From assembly GCA_938092005.1 (NCBI GenBank), contig CALKOU010000002.1, forward strand, positions 124,001-188,000: a stretch of 64,000 bases of DNA, given 5' to 3'. Under the pieces are notes generated by a model. The model made no database searches and had not been told where the DNA came from. It saw only the letters and a list, made by a program, of their open reading frames with translations. The position numbers and the translations under genes are program-made. Below are positions 44,570 through 53,163 of the stretch, one piece after another (the stretch's first letter is position 1; every line of letters begins with the position of its first letter). The DNA comes from an uncultured Flavobacteriaceae bacterium (GTDB lineage Bacteria > Bacteroidota > Bacteroidia > Flavobacteriales > Flavobacteriaceae).

Positions 44570-46291
44570 TTATTGATTGGTCTCGGTATAGAAAATCTCC
44601 AGCTGTAATTTTAAGTCAGCCAGATCAAGGTTTGAAGGGTTTGGCCCCACAAAAACAGCCGACTTAGGTGCGGCAACGGTACCGGTAGGTACACTTCCAA
44701 TTTCTGTGTTCTGAACAGCTGCCATGGGAACCAAGGTTTGGTTTGGCAATACGTTTGTTAATGCTACTTGAAGGGGTACGTTCGCAGCATCATTATTGAT
44801 AATGTTTTGGAGATGATCCGTTATTCTAACTTTATAATACTGTCTATCGTTGTCTTCATCTTCAAGTAAGAATCCGCCATACAAAAGCTTTGCTAGGGTA
44901 TTACTCGCTGTAGCATCTTGTGAAAAGTCAACAAGTGGCTCCGATGTGTTCGCATTGTAAACATACAAACGCTCTGGAAGTGACAGGTCATAAGCGCGTA
45001 CGGCTTCCTTATCTACATAGAAGGTAAGGTTTGCTTCGTTCAGTAGCCAAGACTTGCCTTTAATAGCTTCTAACGTCTCGTTGTCTTCAAACAACTTTAG
45101 GGTAGCCACGCTACCCAACCCACCGCTTAAGGCAAGTTGCTCAGGCGCTGATGCTGTTACAATGCTGTTCAATGCAGCGTCGGCAGTAGTAGTTTTTGTG
45201 AGGGTATTGAATCGAATAGCACCTGCTGTGCTTATTAAAAACTCAGCCGCAACATCTTCAATTTCGACAGGAGTCGTATCCGCTTTTTTTCCTTTATACG
45301 TGTAGGCCATTCGAATGGCCATATTGTTGACGTCCAAGAGCATAAGCAGTGGACTACTAAAGTTACTTGTTTCAATAGAAATAGCGCGGAAATAATCGCG
45401 CCAATCGCTCACACTAGAAAATGCCGTTGCACCTTCCTTATCTAAAATAAGTCGCTGAAAGGCTTCTTTACTAAGCGGCACACGCAGTCTGGGAGACAGG
45501 TTAGCAGCATCATCTCTAACAATCTCGTTGAAGTCAAGTGTTATGTTCTGATTTGCTAGTAATTCTTCTTTATAGGTAGCAATAGGAAAATCTGTAGTAT
45601 AGGCTTGCCCTTGTTCAAAATTTTGATTGGGATCCAACTGACGCAAAAAATAATTAAGTTTATTTACCTCAACATCAAATGAAGCACTGCGATCTCCAAA
45701 GAGCGAATCAATCTCATAAAGCATCCTGTCAGGATTCGGATGTACCGTTTCTGGATCTTCTCCATCTAAGATACCGTCACCATCTGTATCGGGATTTGTT
45801 GGGTCGGTACCATTATTTCGTTCAATACTATCACTTGCGCCATCGCCATCCGAATCACTATTCGGATCGGTATCGTCAATGTCATATACATCAATCAAGC
45901 CATCACCGTCAGCATCTGTCTGGTTGGTAAAAAAAGGGATTTCAAGCCATACATCTGTGACCGTTTCCTGCTCATCAAAACTATCGTCTATTTCTCCTTG
46001 AGCAGACAGGGCTCCAAAATTTGGAGATAGAGCACTCAAGCTTAGTTGTGAAACAATAGCGGCAGACGTATTCCCGTATAATCTATCTTGACGCTCACCC
46101 AACTGCACTACAGGAGTGTTATTGGTTTGAACAACATCTAACAACGTTTGGCTTACGCCAACAGGGTAATACACCCTTTTTCCAACATAGGAATTTGGTG
46201 GAAGGACTTCAGCACCAACATCGTTAAATTTTTTGTCACAGGAAGCTATAAATAGCATAATTGTGAAGAGTAGGATACATTTTTTTATCAT
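44570..46291 (-). CDS. DUF4270 lipoprotein with inserted calcium-binding (thrombospondin type 3-like) repeats
   Basis: 573 residues. Lipoprotein signal MIKKCILLFTIMLFIASC (Cys18). The start after the lipobox (KKFNDVGAEVLPPNSYVG) and the remaining strand-rich body fit DUF4270 proteins of Bacteroidota. Between about 120 and 185 lie Asp-rich repeats (DADGDGLIDVYDIDDTDPNS, DSDGDGASDSIE, DTDGDGILDGEDPE) with the DxDxDGxxD pattern of calcium-binding type 3 repeats. It is encoded 7 bp after the starch-synthase-like gene on the same strand, a pairing I know from other Flavobacteriaceae. Function unknown. Confidence 0.85.
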   Translation of the reverse strand: MIKKCILLFTIMLFIASCDKKFNDVGAEVLPPNSYVGKRVYYPVGVSQTLLDVVQTNNTPVVQLGERQDRLYGNTSAAIVSQLSLSALSPNFGALSAQGEIDDSFDEQETVTDVWLEIPFFTNQTDADGDGLIDVYDIDDTDPNSDSDGDGASDSIERNNGTDPTNPDTDGDGILDGEDPETVHPNPDRMLYEIDSLFGDRSASFDVEVNKLNYFLRQLDPNQNFEQGQAYTTDFPIATYKEELLANQNITLDFNEIVRDDAANLSPRLRVPLSKEAFQRLILDKEGATAFSSVSDWRDYFRAISIETSNFSSPLLMLLDVNNMAIRMAYTYKGKKADTTPVEIEDVAAEFLISTAGAIRFNTLTKTTTADAALNSIVTASAPEQLALSGGLGSVATLKLFEDNETLEAIKGKSWLLNEANLTFYVDKEAVRAYDLSLPERLYVYNANTSEPLVDFSQDATASNTLAKLLYGGFLLEDEDNDRQYYKVRITDHLQNIINNDAANVPLQVALTNVLPNQTLVPMAAVQNTEIGSVPTGTVAAPKSAVFVGPNPSNLDLADLKLQLEIFYTETNQ

Positions 46292-46298
46292 GGTGTGA

Positions 46299-47102
46299 TT
46301 AAAAATCAGTCTGGTAAAAGGTTTCGTGGGCAGTTAATACATCGGATTCGTTGCTAAGCTCCAAGATGGGTTTCGCACTCGCTTTTACGCTTTTCTTAAC
46401 CGCAGCACTTACAGCATCACTAGCAAGAATAATACCATCCGAATGTTGGGCAGCGTTCGCAAACATATTGTCAAGCGTTGCGTCTTTTAACCCTTCAATG
46501 TGCTCGGTAGGAATGCCATCAAAAGCAATTTTTGAATGCAAATCGCCACTAAGTTTATCAGCAAACGGGGGTGCATATAAAGATGTTACAACTTTAGTAT
46601 TGGCCAGTAAGGGTTCATCTTTGTAATAGTACTTACAATACAACGGAACCAATGAAGCAATCCAGCCTTGTGCATGAATAATATCGGGTGACCAATTTAA
46701 TTTTTTTACGGTTTCAATAACCCCTTTGGCAAAGAAAATAGCTCGTTCATCATTGTCGGGGTACAAAGCACCACCTTCTTCAGAATGTAATGCACGTCCC
46801 TTAAAATAATCGTCGTTGTCTATGAAATATACCTGCATACGTTCCTTTGGAATAGATGCAACCTTTATGATCAACGGCATATCAATATCATTTATGACAA
46901 GGTTCATTCCAGAAAGACGAATTACTTCGTGTAACTGATGACGACGCTCATTGATAAGTCCGTACTTAGGGATAAAAATACGTGTATGACCGCCACGATC
47001 ATTTACCATTTTTGGAACTTCGAATCCTAAGTTAGCTAATTCACTATGTGGCAAATACGGAACGACTTCTGATGATATGTATAATATCTTTTTGTCTTTC
47101 AT
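46299..47102 (-). CDS. Glycogen/starch synthase family protein, N-terminal (GT5) domain only
   Basis: 267 residues. Resembles the N-terminal half of glycogen synthase: KILYISSEVVPYLPHSELAN, then GFEVPKMVNDRGGHTRIFIPKYG, DNDERAIFFAKGVIETV, WSPDIIHAQGWIASLVPL. The usual KxGGL ADP-glucose motif is replaced (PHSELANLG), and the whole C-terminal Rossmann domain with the nucleotide-sugar site is absent. The gene ends cleanly and this length is known in Flavobacteriaceae, so it is a family form and not a local truncation. Normal glycogen synthase activity seems unlikely. It diverges from panC, with a -7 box at 47134-47141. Confidence 0.85.
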   Translation of the reverse strand: MKDKKILYISSEVVPYLPHSELANLGFEVPKMVNDRGGHTRIFIPKYGLINERRHQLHEVIRLSGMNLVINDIDMPLIIKVASIPKERMQVYFIDNDDYFKGRALHSEEGGALYPDNDERAIFFAKGVIETVKKLNWSPDIIHAQGWIASLVPLYCKYYYKDEPLLANTKVVTSLYAPPFADKLSGDLHSKIAFDGIPTEHIEGLKDATLDNMFANAAQHSDGIILASDAVSAAVKKSVKASAKPILELSNESDVLTAHETFYQTDF

Positions 47103-47133
47103 GTGAACGTAAGTCGTTTTATGAGTTAAATCA

Positions 47134-47141
47134 CAAAATTA
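47134..47141 (-). promoter_or_regulatory. Candidate -7 box of the starch-synthase-like/DUF4270 pair
   Basis: TAATTTTG on the minus strand, full match to TAnnTTTG, 31 bp before the ATG; -33 is poor (TTG 24 bp upstream). Confidence 0.35.
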
Positions 47142-47187
47142 CTAAAATTTAACCGACTTTTGTGCCAATTCGTTAGGATATACCGAT

Positions 47188-48024
47188 ATGCCACTATACC
47201 ACACGTTAAAAGCATTACATGCTGCTCGAGAAACCTATACAGGTAACGCACTTGGTGTTGTTCCTACTATGGGTGCATTGCATAAAGGGCATTTAGCACT
47301 CATCGCACAAGCACATCGTGAGAGTGAACATGTTTGGGTTACCATTTTTGTGAACCCAACACAGTTTGACAAACAAGATGATCTAGAAAAATATCCCGTA
47401 AGCTTACAGGACGATGTAGCTTCCATATACGAAATTGACCCTAACATTAATATTTTTGCACCTGCTGCTAACGAGATGTATCCCGAAGGTTTAACTGCAC
47501 AAAACTACCCTTTAGACGGGCTAGATACTGTCATGGAAGGTGCCGACAGGCCAGGACATTTTAATGGTGTTATCACCATTGTTTCTAAACTTTTTAATGC
47601 ACTAAAACCCAATCGGGCTTATTTTGGCGAAAAAGACTTTCAACAATTGCAAGTCATTCGGAATTGGGCAAAAAAATACCGCATTGAAACAGCAATTATC
47701 GGTTGCCCCATTGTACGTGAAGCAAACGGTCTTGCCATGAGCTCAAGAAATGAACTCCTTTCAAAAGAAGCGCGATCAAATGCTGGTTTTATTTATCAAG
47801 TGCTGTCCGATTGTGCTGCAAATGCAACTTCACTGTCAGCAATAGAATCAAAAATCAATACCGCATTTGCCAAACAACCTAATGTTACCTTGCACTACGC
47901 CCTTTGTGTTAACGAAAAAACACTGCAAGAGGTATCGGAACTCGATAACAAACAAAACAAACGTCTCTTTGTTGCAGCGTCTGTTGAAGGTGTGCGCCTA
48001 ATAGATAATATCGCATTAAAATAA
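47188..48024 (+). CDS. panC: Pantothenate synthetase
   Basis: 278 residues. Joins pantoate and beta-alanine with [17 protein letters not shown] (HIGH-type motif), [49 protein letters not shown] and [10 protein letters not shown] (KMSKS-type) are all present. First gene of panC-panD, which together make pantothenate from aspartate and pantoate. Confidence 0.97.
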   Translation: MPLYHTLKALHAARETYTGNALGVVPTMGALHKGHLALIAQAHRESEHVWVTIFVNPTQFDKQDDLEKYPVSLQDDVASIYEIDPNINIFAPAANEMYPEGLTAQNYPLDGLDTVMEGADRPGHFNGVITIVSKLFNALKPNRAYFGEKDFQQLQVIRNWAKKYRIETAIIGCPIVREANGLAMSSRNELLSKEARSNAGFIYQVLSDCAANATSLSAIESKINTAFAKQPNVTLHYALCVNEKTLQEVSELDNKQNKRLFVAASVEGVRLIDNIALK

Positions 48025-48037
48025 GTACCTTTGCCAC

Positions 48038-48388
48038 ATGCAAATTGAGATTTTAAAATCTAAGATTCACCGAGTAACCGTAACAGGTGCCGAACTCGAT
48101 TATATCGGGAGCATTACCATTGATCGTACGCTTATGGATGCCGCCAATATTATTGCGGGTGAAAAAGTACAAATAGTAAACGTCAATAACGGGGAGCGTC
48201 TGGAAACCTACGTTATTGAGGGAGCTGCCAACTCTGGTGAAATTACTCTCAACGGCCCTGCAGCTAGAAAGGTTCAAAAAGGAGATATCATCATCATAAT
48301 TAGCTACGCAGCCATGCCGTTTGATGATGCAAAATCATTCAAACCAACGCTTATTTTCCCTAATACAACGACCAATTTGTTAGACTAA
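48038..48388 (+). CDS. panD: Aspartate 1-decarboxylase
   Basis: 116 residues. Makes beta-alanine from aspartate. The self-cleavage site is GSITID (about 26-31), where the serine becomes the pyruvoyl group; [14 protein letters not shown] precedes it and ALNGPAARK-like sequence ([14 protein letters not shown]) follows. 13 bp after panC, so coexpressed. Confidence 0.97.
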   Translation: MQIEILKSKIHRVTVTGAELDYIGSITIDRTLMDAANIIAGEKVQIVNVNNGERLETYVIEGAANSGEITLNGPAARKVQKGDIIIIISYAAMPFDDAKSFKPTLIFPNTTTNLLD

Positions 48389-48392
48389 ATCC

Positions 48393-49352
48393 ATGTCTGC
48401 ATTTCTCAAACTGCTCAAAAAAATAGCCCCGTTAGCGCTGGGGGTGTACCTTATTTATTTTTCGTTTGCAAATACCTCTACTGACGATCGGGAACAAATT
48501 TTTGACGCTATCAAACAAGCTGATTTAAGATTTGTTTTATTATCGCTGTTATTTGGTGCTTTGAGTCATTTATCTCGTGCATACCGATGGCATTATTTAC
48601 TAGGTCCACTTGGGTATCAGCCTAGCTTTATGATGCGAACCTTGACCGTTATGATTTCCTACTTTGCTAATCTCGGCATTCCTAGATCTGGTGAGGTGTT
48701 GCGGGCAACAGCCTTGGCAAGCTACGCCAAAGTGCCTTTTGAAAAGGGCTTTGGCACCATCGTAACAGAGCGCGTTGTAGACCTTATCATGCTTTTTTCA
48801 TTTATTGGTGTTGGATTTGTGTTGCAACGTGATATCCTTTTCTCAATTATCGGTGAACCTTCATTTCATGTGCAACATCTGATCATTGCGCTGGTATTAA
48901 TTGGTTTGTTTGTGCTTATCATCAAACAACTCAAACACTCCCAAAAAGCATGGGCACTAAAAGCAATGGCTTTTTTTAATGGCCTTTGGTCTGGGATGCT
49001 TTCCATACGCACCATGAAACACAAGTGGGCATTTATTGCGCACACCTTGTTTATTTGGGCCATGTATTTGGCCATGTTTTGGGTGGTGACTTTTGCGTTG
49101 CCTCAAACTAGCAACCTGTCCTTATCTGCAATTCTTCCTGCTTTTATTGCAGGCGGATTTGCCATGTCGGCCACCAATGGTGGCATAGGTCTGTATCCAC
49201 TGGCTGTGGCGGCAGTGCTTGAAGCCTTTGCTATACCTTACCCACAAGCGTTGGCATTTGGCTGGGTGATGTGGACGGGGCAAACCCTTATGGTTGTGGT
49301 GTTTGGTAGCTTATCTTTTTTGATGCTACCCATTATGTCCAAAAAATATTAA
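48393..49352 (+). CDS. UPF0104/lysylphosphatidylglycerol-synthase-type membrane protein
   Basis: 319 residues, about eight membrane helices. Family features: FGALSHLSRAYRWHYLL (about 50-66), YFANLGIPRSGEVLRA (87-102), ATNGGIGLYPLAVA (about 262-275). This is the membrane (flippase-like) module without the soluble aminoacyl-transferase domain, so lysyl-lipid synthesis is unlikely. 4 bp after panD in an operon with radA. Confidence 0.85.
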   Translation: MSAFLKLLKKIAPLALGVYLIYFSFANTSTDDREQIFDAIKQADLRFVLLSLLFGALSHLSRAYRWHYLLGPLGYQPSFMMRTLTVMISYFANLGIPRSGEVLRATALASYAKVPFEKGFGTIVTERVVDLIMLFSFIGVGFVLQRDILFSIIGEPSFHVQHLIIALVLIGLFVLIIKQLKHSQKAWALKAMAFFNGLWSGMLSIRTMKHKWAFIAHTLFIWAMYLAMFWVVTFALPQTSNLSLSAILPAFIAGGFAMSATNGGIGLYPLAVAAVLEAFAIPYPQALAFGWVMWTGQTLMVVVFGSLSFLMLPIMSKKY

Positions 49353-49365
49353 TTAGCTTCGCCCT

Positions 49366-50715
49366 ATGGCAAAAGTCAAAAAAGCTTTTTTTTGTACCCA
49401 TTGTGGCACACAACACGCCCAATGGCAAGGGCAATGTAGTTCGTGTAAGTCGTGGAATACCCTTCATGAGGAAGTATTGGAACAACCCAAGACAACAGCT
49501 TGGCAGTCTGAACAATCGGCGCCTGTTAAGGCTAGGCCTGTACGCATTCAAGACGTAGCTGTTGACACCCTTAAACGTATGTCGTCTGGTGATCATGAAC
49601 TTGATCGTGTACTCGGTGGTGGTATTGTTCCTGGTGCGATGGTGCTTGTGGGAGGCGAACCGGGAATTGGGAAGTCAACCTTATTGTTACAAGTAGCCAT
49701 GTCGGTTGCTGGAAAAGTGGTCTATGTTTCGGGAGAAGAAAGCGAACAACAAATCAAACTGCGAAGTGCACGCGTAACCCAAGAGTCTAGCGATTGTTAT
49801 CTGCTAACCGAAACGCACACACAAGCACTGCTGCATCATTTAGGAACGCTTAAACCCGCGCTTGTGATCATTGACTCGATTCAAACGCTTCATTCCGATG
49901 TAGTGGACAGCACCGCAGGAAGCGTATCGCAAATTCGTGCTTGTACCGCCGAGTTGATCCAATATGCTAAAAACACCCAAACCCCTATCTTCTTAGTGGG
50001 ACATATTACCAAAGACGGAGCCATTGCTGGTCCAAAAATTTTAGAACACATGGTAGACACCGTGCTTCACTTTGAAGGGGATCGCAATCATGTTTATCGC
50101 ATTTTACGAGCACACAAAAACCGCTTTGGGACTACTGCCGAACTGGGGATTTATACCATGGCACAAGAGGGGTTATTAGGCGTTTCTAATCCTAGTGCTT
50201 TGCTTATATCTTCGGAGAGTGCAGGGCTTAGCGGACACGCCATAGGCGCAACCGTTGAAGGTATACGCCCCATGCTCATTGAAGTACAAGCCTTGGTTAG
50301 CTCTGCCGTTTATGGCACGCCCCAGCGCAGCAGTACTGGCTTTGACAACAAACGGTTGAATATGCTGTTGGCGGTATTGGAAAAACGCGCTGGCTTTCAG
50401 CTAGGCGCAAAAGATGTTTTCTTAAACCTTGCTGGTGGTATCCGCTTAGACGACCCCGGATTAGATTTGTCAGTAATGGTTGCCATTCTATCAAGTAGTT
50501 TAGACGTTGCCATTCCAAAAGGCTACACCTTTGCTGCTGAGGTAGGGCTCTCAGGCGAGTTGCGCAATGTCCCCAAAATGGAACAGCGTATGCAAGAGGC
50601 TGCCAAGCTCGGCTTTGAGCGAATGGTTGTTGCACAAGCCGTAAAAACCGTCCCAAAAGGACTGGAAGTCATTCGAATGGCTACCATTCAAGACTTGGTG
50701 GCGCATTTGTTTTAA
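49366..50715 (+). CDS. radA: DNA repair protein RadA
   Basis: 449 residues. Zinc finger (CTHCGTQHAQWQGQCSSCKS, 10-29), Walker A GEPGIGKSTL (about 93), the RadA-specific KNRFG motif (about 250), and a C-terminal Lon-protease-like domain (LNLAGGIRLDDPGLDLSVMV). RecA-like branch-migration helicase in recombination. The stop overlaps the convergent aldo/keto reductase stop by 4 bp. Confidence 0.96.
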   Translation: MAKVKKAFFCTHCGTQHAQWQGQCSSCKSWNTLHEEVLEQPKTTAWQSEQSAPVKARPVRIQDVAVDTLKRMSSGDHELDRVLGGGIVPGAMVLVGGEPGIGKSTLLLQVAMSVAGKVVYVSGEESEQQIKLRSARVTQESSDCYLLTETHTQALLHHLGTLKPALVIIDSIQTLHSDVVDSTAGSVSQIRACTAELIQYAKNTQTPIFLVGHITKDGAIAGPKILEHMVDTVLHFEGDRNHVYRILRAHKNRFGTTAELGIYTMAQEGLLGVSNPSALLISSESAGLSGHAIGATVEGIRPMLIEVQALVSSAVYGTPQRSSTGFDNKRLNMLLAVLEKRAGFQLGAKDVFLNLAGGIRLDDPGLDLSVMVAILSSSLDVAIPKGYTFAAEVGLSGELRNVPKMEQRMQEAAKLGFERMVVAQAVKTVPKGLEVIRMATIQDLVAHLF

Positions 50716-51749
50716 GGCGCAGGGTTGGGCATACGGTCATGCACCGCATTAATTTCATCTAAAATTTCTTGTGAAAGTGTGATTTCAGCAGATCCAATAT
50801 TCTCTTTAAGCTGTGGCATGGTGGTCGCGCCAATGATATTGGAAGTCATAAAAGGTCGGTCGGTAACAAACGCCAACGATAGTTGTGCCAACGTCATGTT
50901 GTGCTTCTCGGCAATAGCAGCATAGGCATCCGTAGCTGCAAGTGATTGTTCGCTGTTGTAACGTGCCATTCTGGGGAATAATTTTAGTCGGCTTTTGTCT
51001 GGAAGTTGTCCGTTACGGTATTTCCCCGACAGAATCCCAAACGCCATAGGTGAATATGCTAACAACCCCAATTGCTCTCGATGCGAAACCTCTGCATTTC
51101 CCACTTCAAAGGTTCGATTAAGTAATGAATACGGGTTTTGAATCGTTTTCATTCGGGGTAGATTTTTGTGTTCAGAAAGCGCTAAATACTTCATAGCACC
51201 CCAGGGGGTTTCGTTAGACAACCCAATATGTCTAATTTTTCCTTCTTTAATAAACCCTTCAAGAGTTTCTAAAATTTGCTGGAAATCGTTTTCCCATTTT
51301 TCATTTGGATCTGGCGTATAGTCACGCTTCCCAAAAAAATTAGCATTGCGCTGCGGCCAATGCAATTGATACAAATCAATATAATCGGTCTTTAAACGTT
51401 TTAAACTACCCTCTAATGCTTCGCGGATGCTTTCTGGTGTAAAGCCTGAAGTACGAATATGGGCAGTGTACGATCCGGGGCCCGCAATTTTGGTTGCCAA
51501 CACCACCTTGTCTCGGTTATGGGTCTGTGCAAACCAATCGCCCATAATGCGCTCCGTATCCGCATAAGTATCCGCATTTGCAGGTACTGGATAAAGCTCT
51601 GCTGTATCAAAAAAATTAACGCCTTGGTCTAAGGCATAGTCCATTTGTTCAAATCCCTCTTGTGGGGTGTTTTGGTTGCCCCATGTCATGGTGCCCAGGC
51701 AAATTTTACTTACCCGAATATCGGTGTGTGGGATGGTCGTGTATTTCAT
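50712..51749 (-). CDS. Aldo/keto reductase (Tas/YajO-like)
   Basis: 345 residues. NADPH-dependent TIM barrel. Catalytic Asp/Tyr in FFDTAELYP, Lys in VVLATKIAG, His in YIDLYQLHWP; the C-terminal binding region with PFMTSNIIGATTMPQLKENI. Length and the LGTMTWG start fit the Tas/protein-tyrosine auxotrophy-type branch. Physiological substrate unknown. Second gene after xth, 6 bp gap. Confidence 0.92.
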   Translation of the reverse strand: MKYTTIPHTDIRVSKICLGTMTWGNQNTPQEGFEQMDYALDQGVNFFDTAELYPVPANADTYADTERIMGDWFAQTHNRDKVVLATKIAGPGSYTAHIRTSGFTPESIREALEGSLKRLKTDYIDLYQLHWPQRNANFFGKRDYTPDPNEKWENDFQQILETLEGFIKEGKIRHIGLSNETPWGAMKYLALSEHKNLPRMKTIQNPYSLLNRTFEVGNAEVSHREQLGLLAYSPMAFGILSGKYRNGQLPDKSRLKLFPRMARYNSEQSLAATDAYAAIAEKHNMTLAQLSLAFVTDRPFMTSNIIGATTMPQLKENIGSAEITLSQEILDEINAVHDRMPNPAP

Positions 51750-51755
51750 TAATCT

Positions 51756-52520
51756 TTATAAATCTAATGTTACGCCAACAGGACAGTGGTCAGAATGGAC
51801 AGCTTTGGGGAGAATAAAGGCACGTTTGATGCGGTCTTTGAGCTGCTCGCTTACCATGGCGTAATCAATACGCCAGCCTTTGTTGTTAGCACGAGCATTG
51901 GCGCGGTAACTCCACCAACTGTATTGGTGAGGTTCGTTGTTTAGCTGCCGAAATGAATCCACAAAACCGCTTTGAATAAAACCGTCAAGCCAAGCACGTT
52001 CCTCGGGTAAAAAGCCCGAAACCTTAGCGTTGCGCACCGGGTCGTGAATGTCTATGGCTTGATGACAAATATTATAATCCCCACAGATAACTAGGTTGGG
52101 GATTTCATTTTTAAGCGCATTTATATACGCTTGAAAATCGTCCATATACGTAAACTTATAGTTCAAACGATTAGGGTTGGTGCCTGAGGGTAAGTACAAG
52201 CTCATCACAGAAACGTTTTCAAAGTCTACACGCAGATTGCGCCCTTCAAAATCCATGTAGTCAATGCCTGTGCCATATTCAATGTGCTTGGGTTTTTGTT
52301 TGCACAAAACCGCCACAGAACTGTAGCCTTTTTTTTGTGCTGAAAACCAATAGTGATAGGGGTATCCTGCTTGTTCAAAAACTGTTACGTCGAGTTGTTC
52401 GGGACGTGCCTTGGTTTCTTGTAAGCATAACACGTCAGGAGCTGCGGCTTGCAGCCAGTCTAAAAAGCCTTTGTTTAGGGCTGCGCGTATGCCGTTCACA
52501 TTATAGGAGATGATATTCAC
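51756..52520 (-). CDS. xth: Exodeoxyribonuclease III
   Basis: 254 residues from a GTG at 52520 (MNIISYNVNGIRAAL); an upstream longer frame overlaps the opposite gene's promoter and is rejected. Abasic endonuclease/3' exonuclease in base-excision repair. Active-site motifs: NVNG, LQETK, LVICGDYNICH, WRIDYAMVS and VHSDHCPV. Shares a minus-strand unit with the aldo/keto reductase. Confidence 0.95.
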   Translation of the reverse strand: MNIISYNVNGIRAALNKGFLDWLQAAAPDVLCLQETKARPEQLDVTVFEQAGYPYHYWFSAQKKGYSSVAVLCKQKPKHIEYGTGIDYMDFEGRNLRVDFENVSVMSLYLPSGTNPNRLNYKFTYMDDFQAYINALKNEIPNLVICGDYNICHQAIDIHDPVRNAKVSGFLPEERAWLDGFIQSGFVDSFRQLNNEPHQYSWWSYRANARANNKGWRIDYAMVSEQLKDRIKRAFILPKAVHSDHCPVGVTLDL

Positions 52521-52557
52521 AAATGCTAAAGTACAAACAAATCGCGCAAAATTTAGG

Positions 52558-52565
52558 TATATTTG
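52558..52565 (+). promoter_or_regulatory. Candidate -7 box of the DUF3575 gene
   Basis: TATATTTG, full match, 22 bp before the ATG at 52588; no good -33 TTTG. Confidence 0.4.
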
Positions 52566-52587
52566 TGTTGAACTCAATCTTAAAATC

Positions 52588-53163
52588 ATGAAAAAACCGC
52601 TTTATTATGTCCTATTCCTTATCGGCTGCTTTGGGGCTTACGCCCAACAAGACGATGATGGTATTACTAAAGTTGAAATTGTTAAAGATTCATCTGATGA
52701 ATATGCGGATGCATTTGGAAGCCATGAAATCAGGCTTAATGCCCTTGATTTAGTCCTTTATCCTACTGTTCATTTGTATTATGAGCGTGTTCTAGATCAA
52801 TCCAATGGTTATGGCATTTCTGCTCTAGCTAATTTTGGGGACAACGAAAATACTTATCAAAATTTTGCGCTAACCCCTTATTATCGTTTCTATTTTTTAA
52901 ATCGTAAAGACTTTGGTGCCAGTGGCTTATTTGTAGAGGTGTTTAGCTCTTTTGTGTCTGCTAACTTTCATAAATTCAAATCCAGCTCCCCAAACAAAGA
53001 TGTATTTCAGTTTTCTATGGGGATTGCACTTGGGAAAAAGTGGGTAAACCGCAATGGATTTTCGTTTGAAGCCTTTGTAGGTTTCGGTCGCTATTTAAAC
53101 AAAATTGACAACGGAGCCGATGGTCATGGCCGGGTTGGTCTTGCCATTGGAAAGCGATTCTAA
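52588..53163 (+). CDS. DUF3575-like outer-membrane protein
   Basis: 191 residues from ATG 52588 (MKKPLYYVLFLIGCFGAYAQQ, signal peptide). After a polar linker, HEIRLNALDLVLYPTVHLYYERVLD opens a set of alternating strands typical of DUF3575 barrels. It ends GRVGLAIGKRF, with terminal Phe as in outer-membrane proteins. Function unknown. Convergent with glyS, the stops overlapping by 4 bp. Confidence 0.8.
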   Translation: MKKPLYYVLFLIGCFGAYAQQDDDGITKVEIVKDSSDEYADAFGSHEIRLNALDLVLYPTVHLYYERVLDQSNGYGISALANFGDNENTYQNFALTPYYRFYFLNRKDFGASGLFVEVFSSFVSANFHKFKSSSPNKDVFQFSMGIALGKKWVNRNGFSFEAFVGFGRYLNKIDNGADGHGRVGLAIGKRF

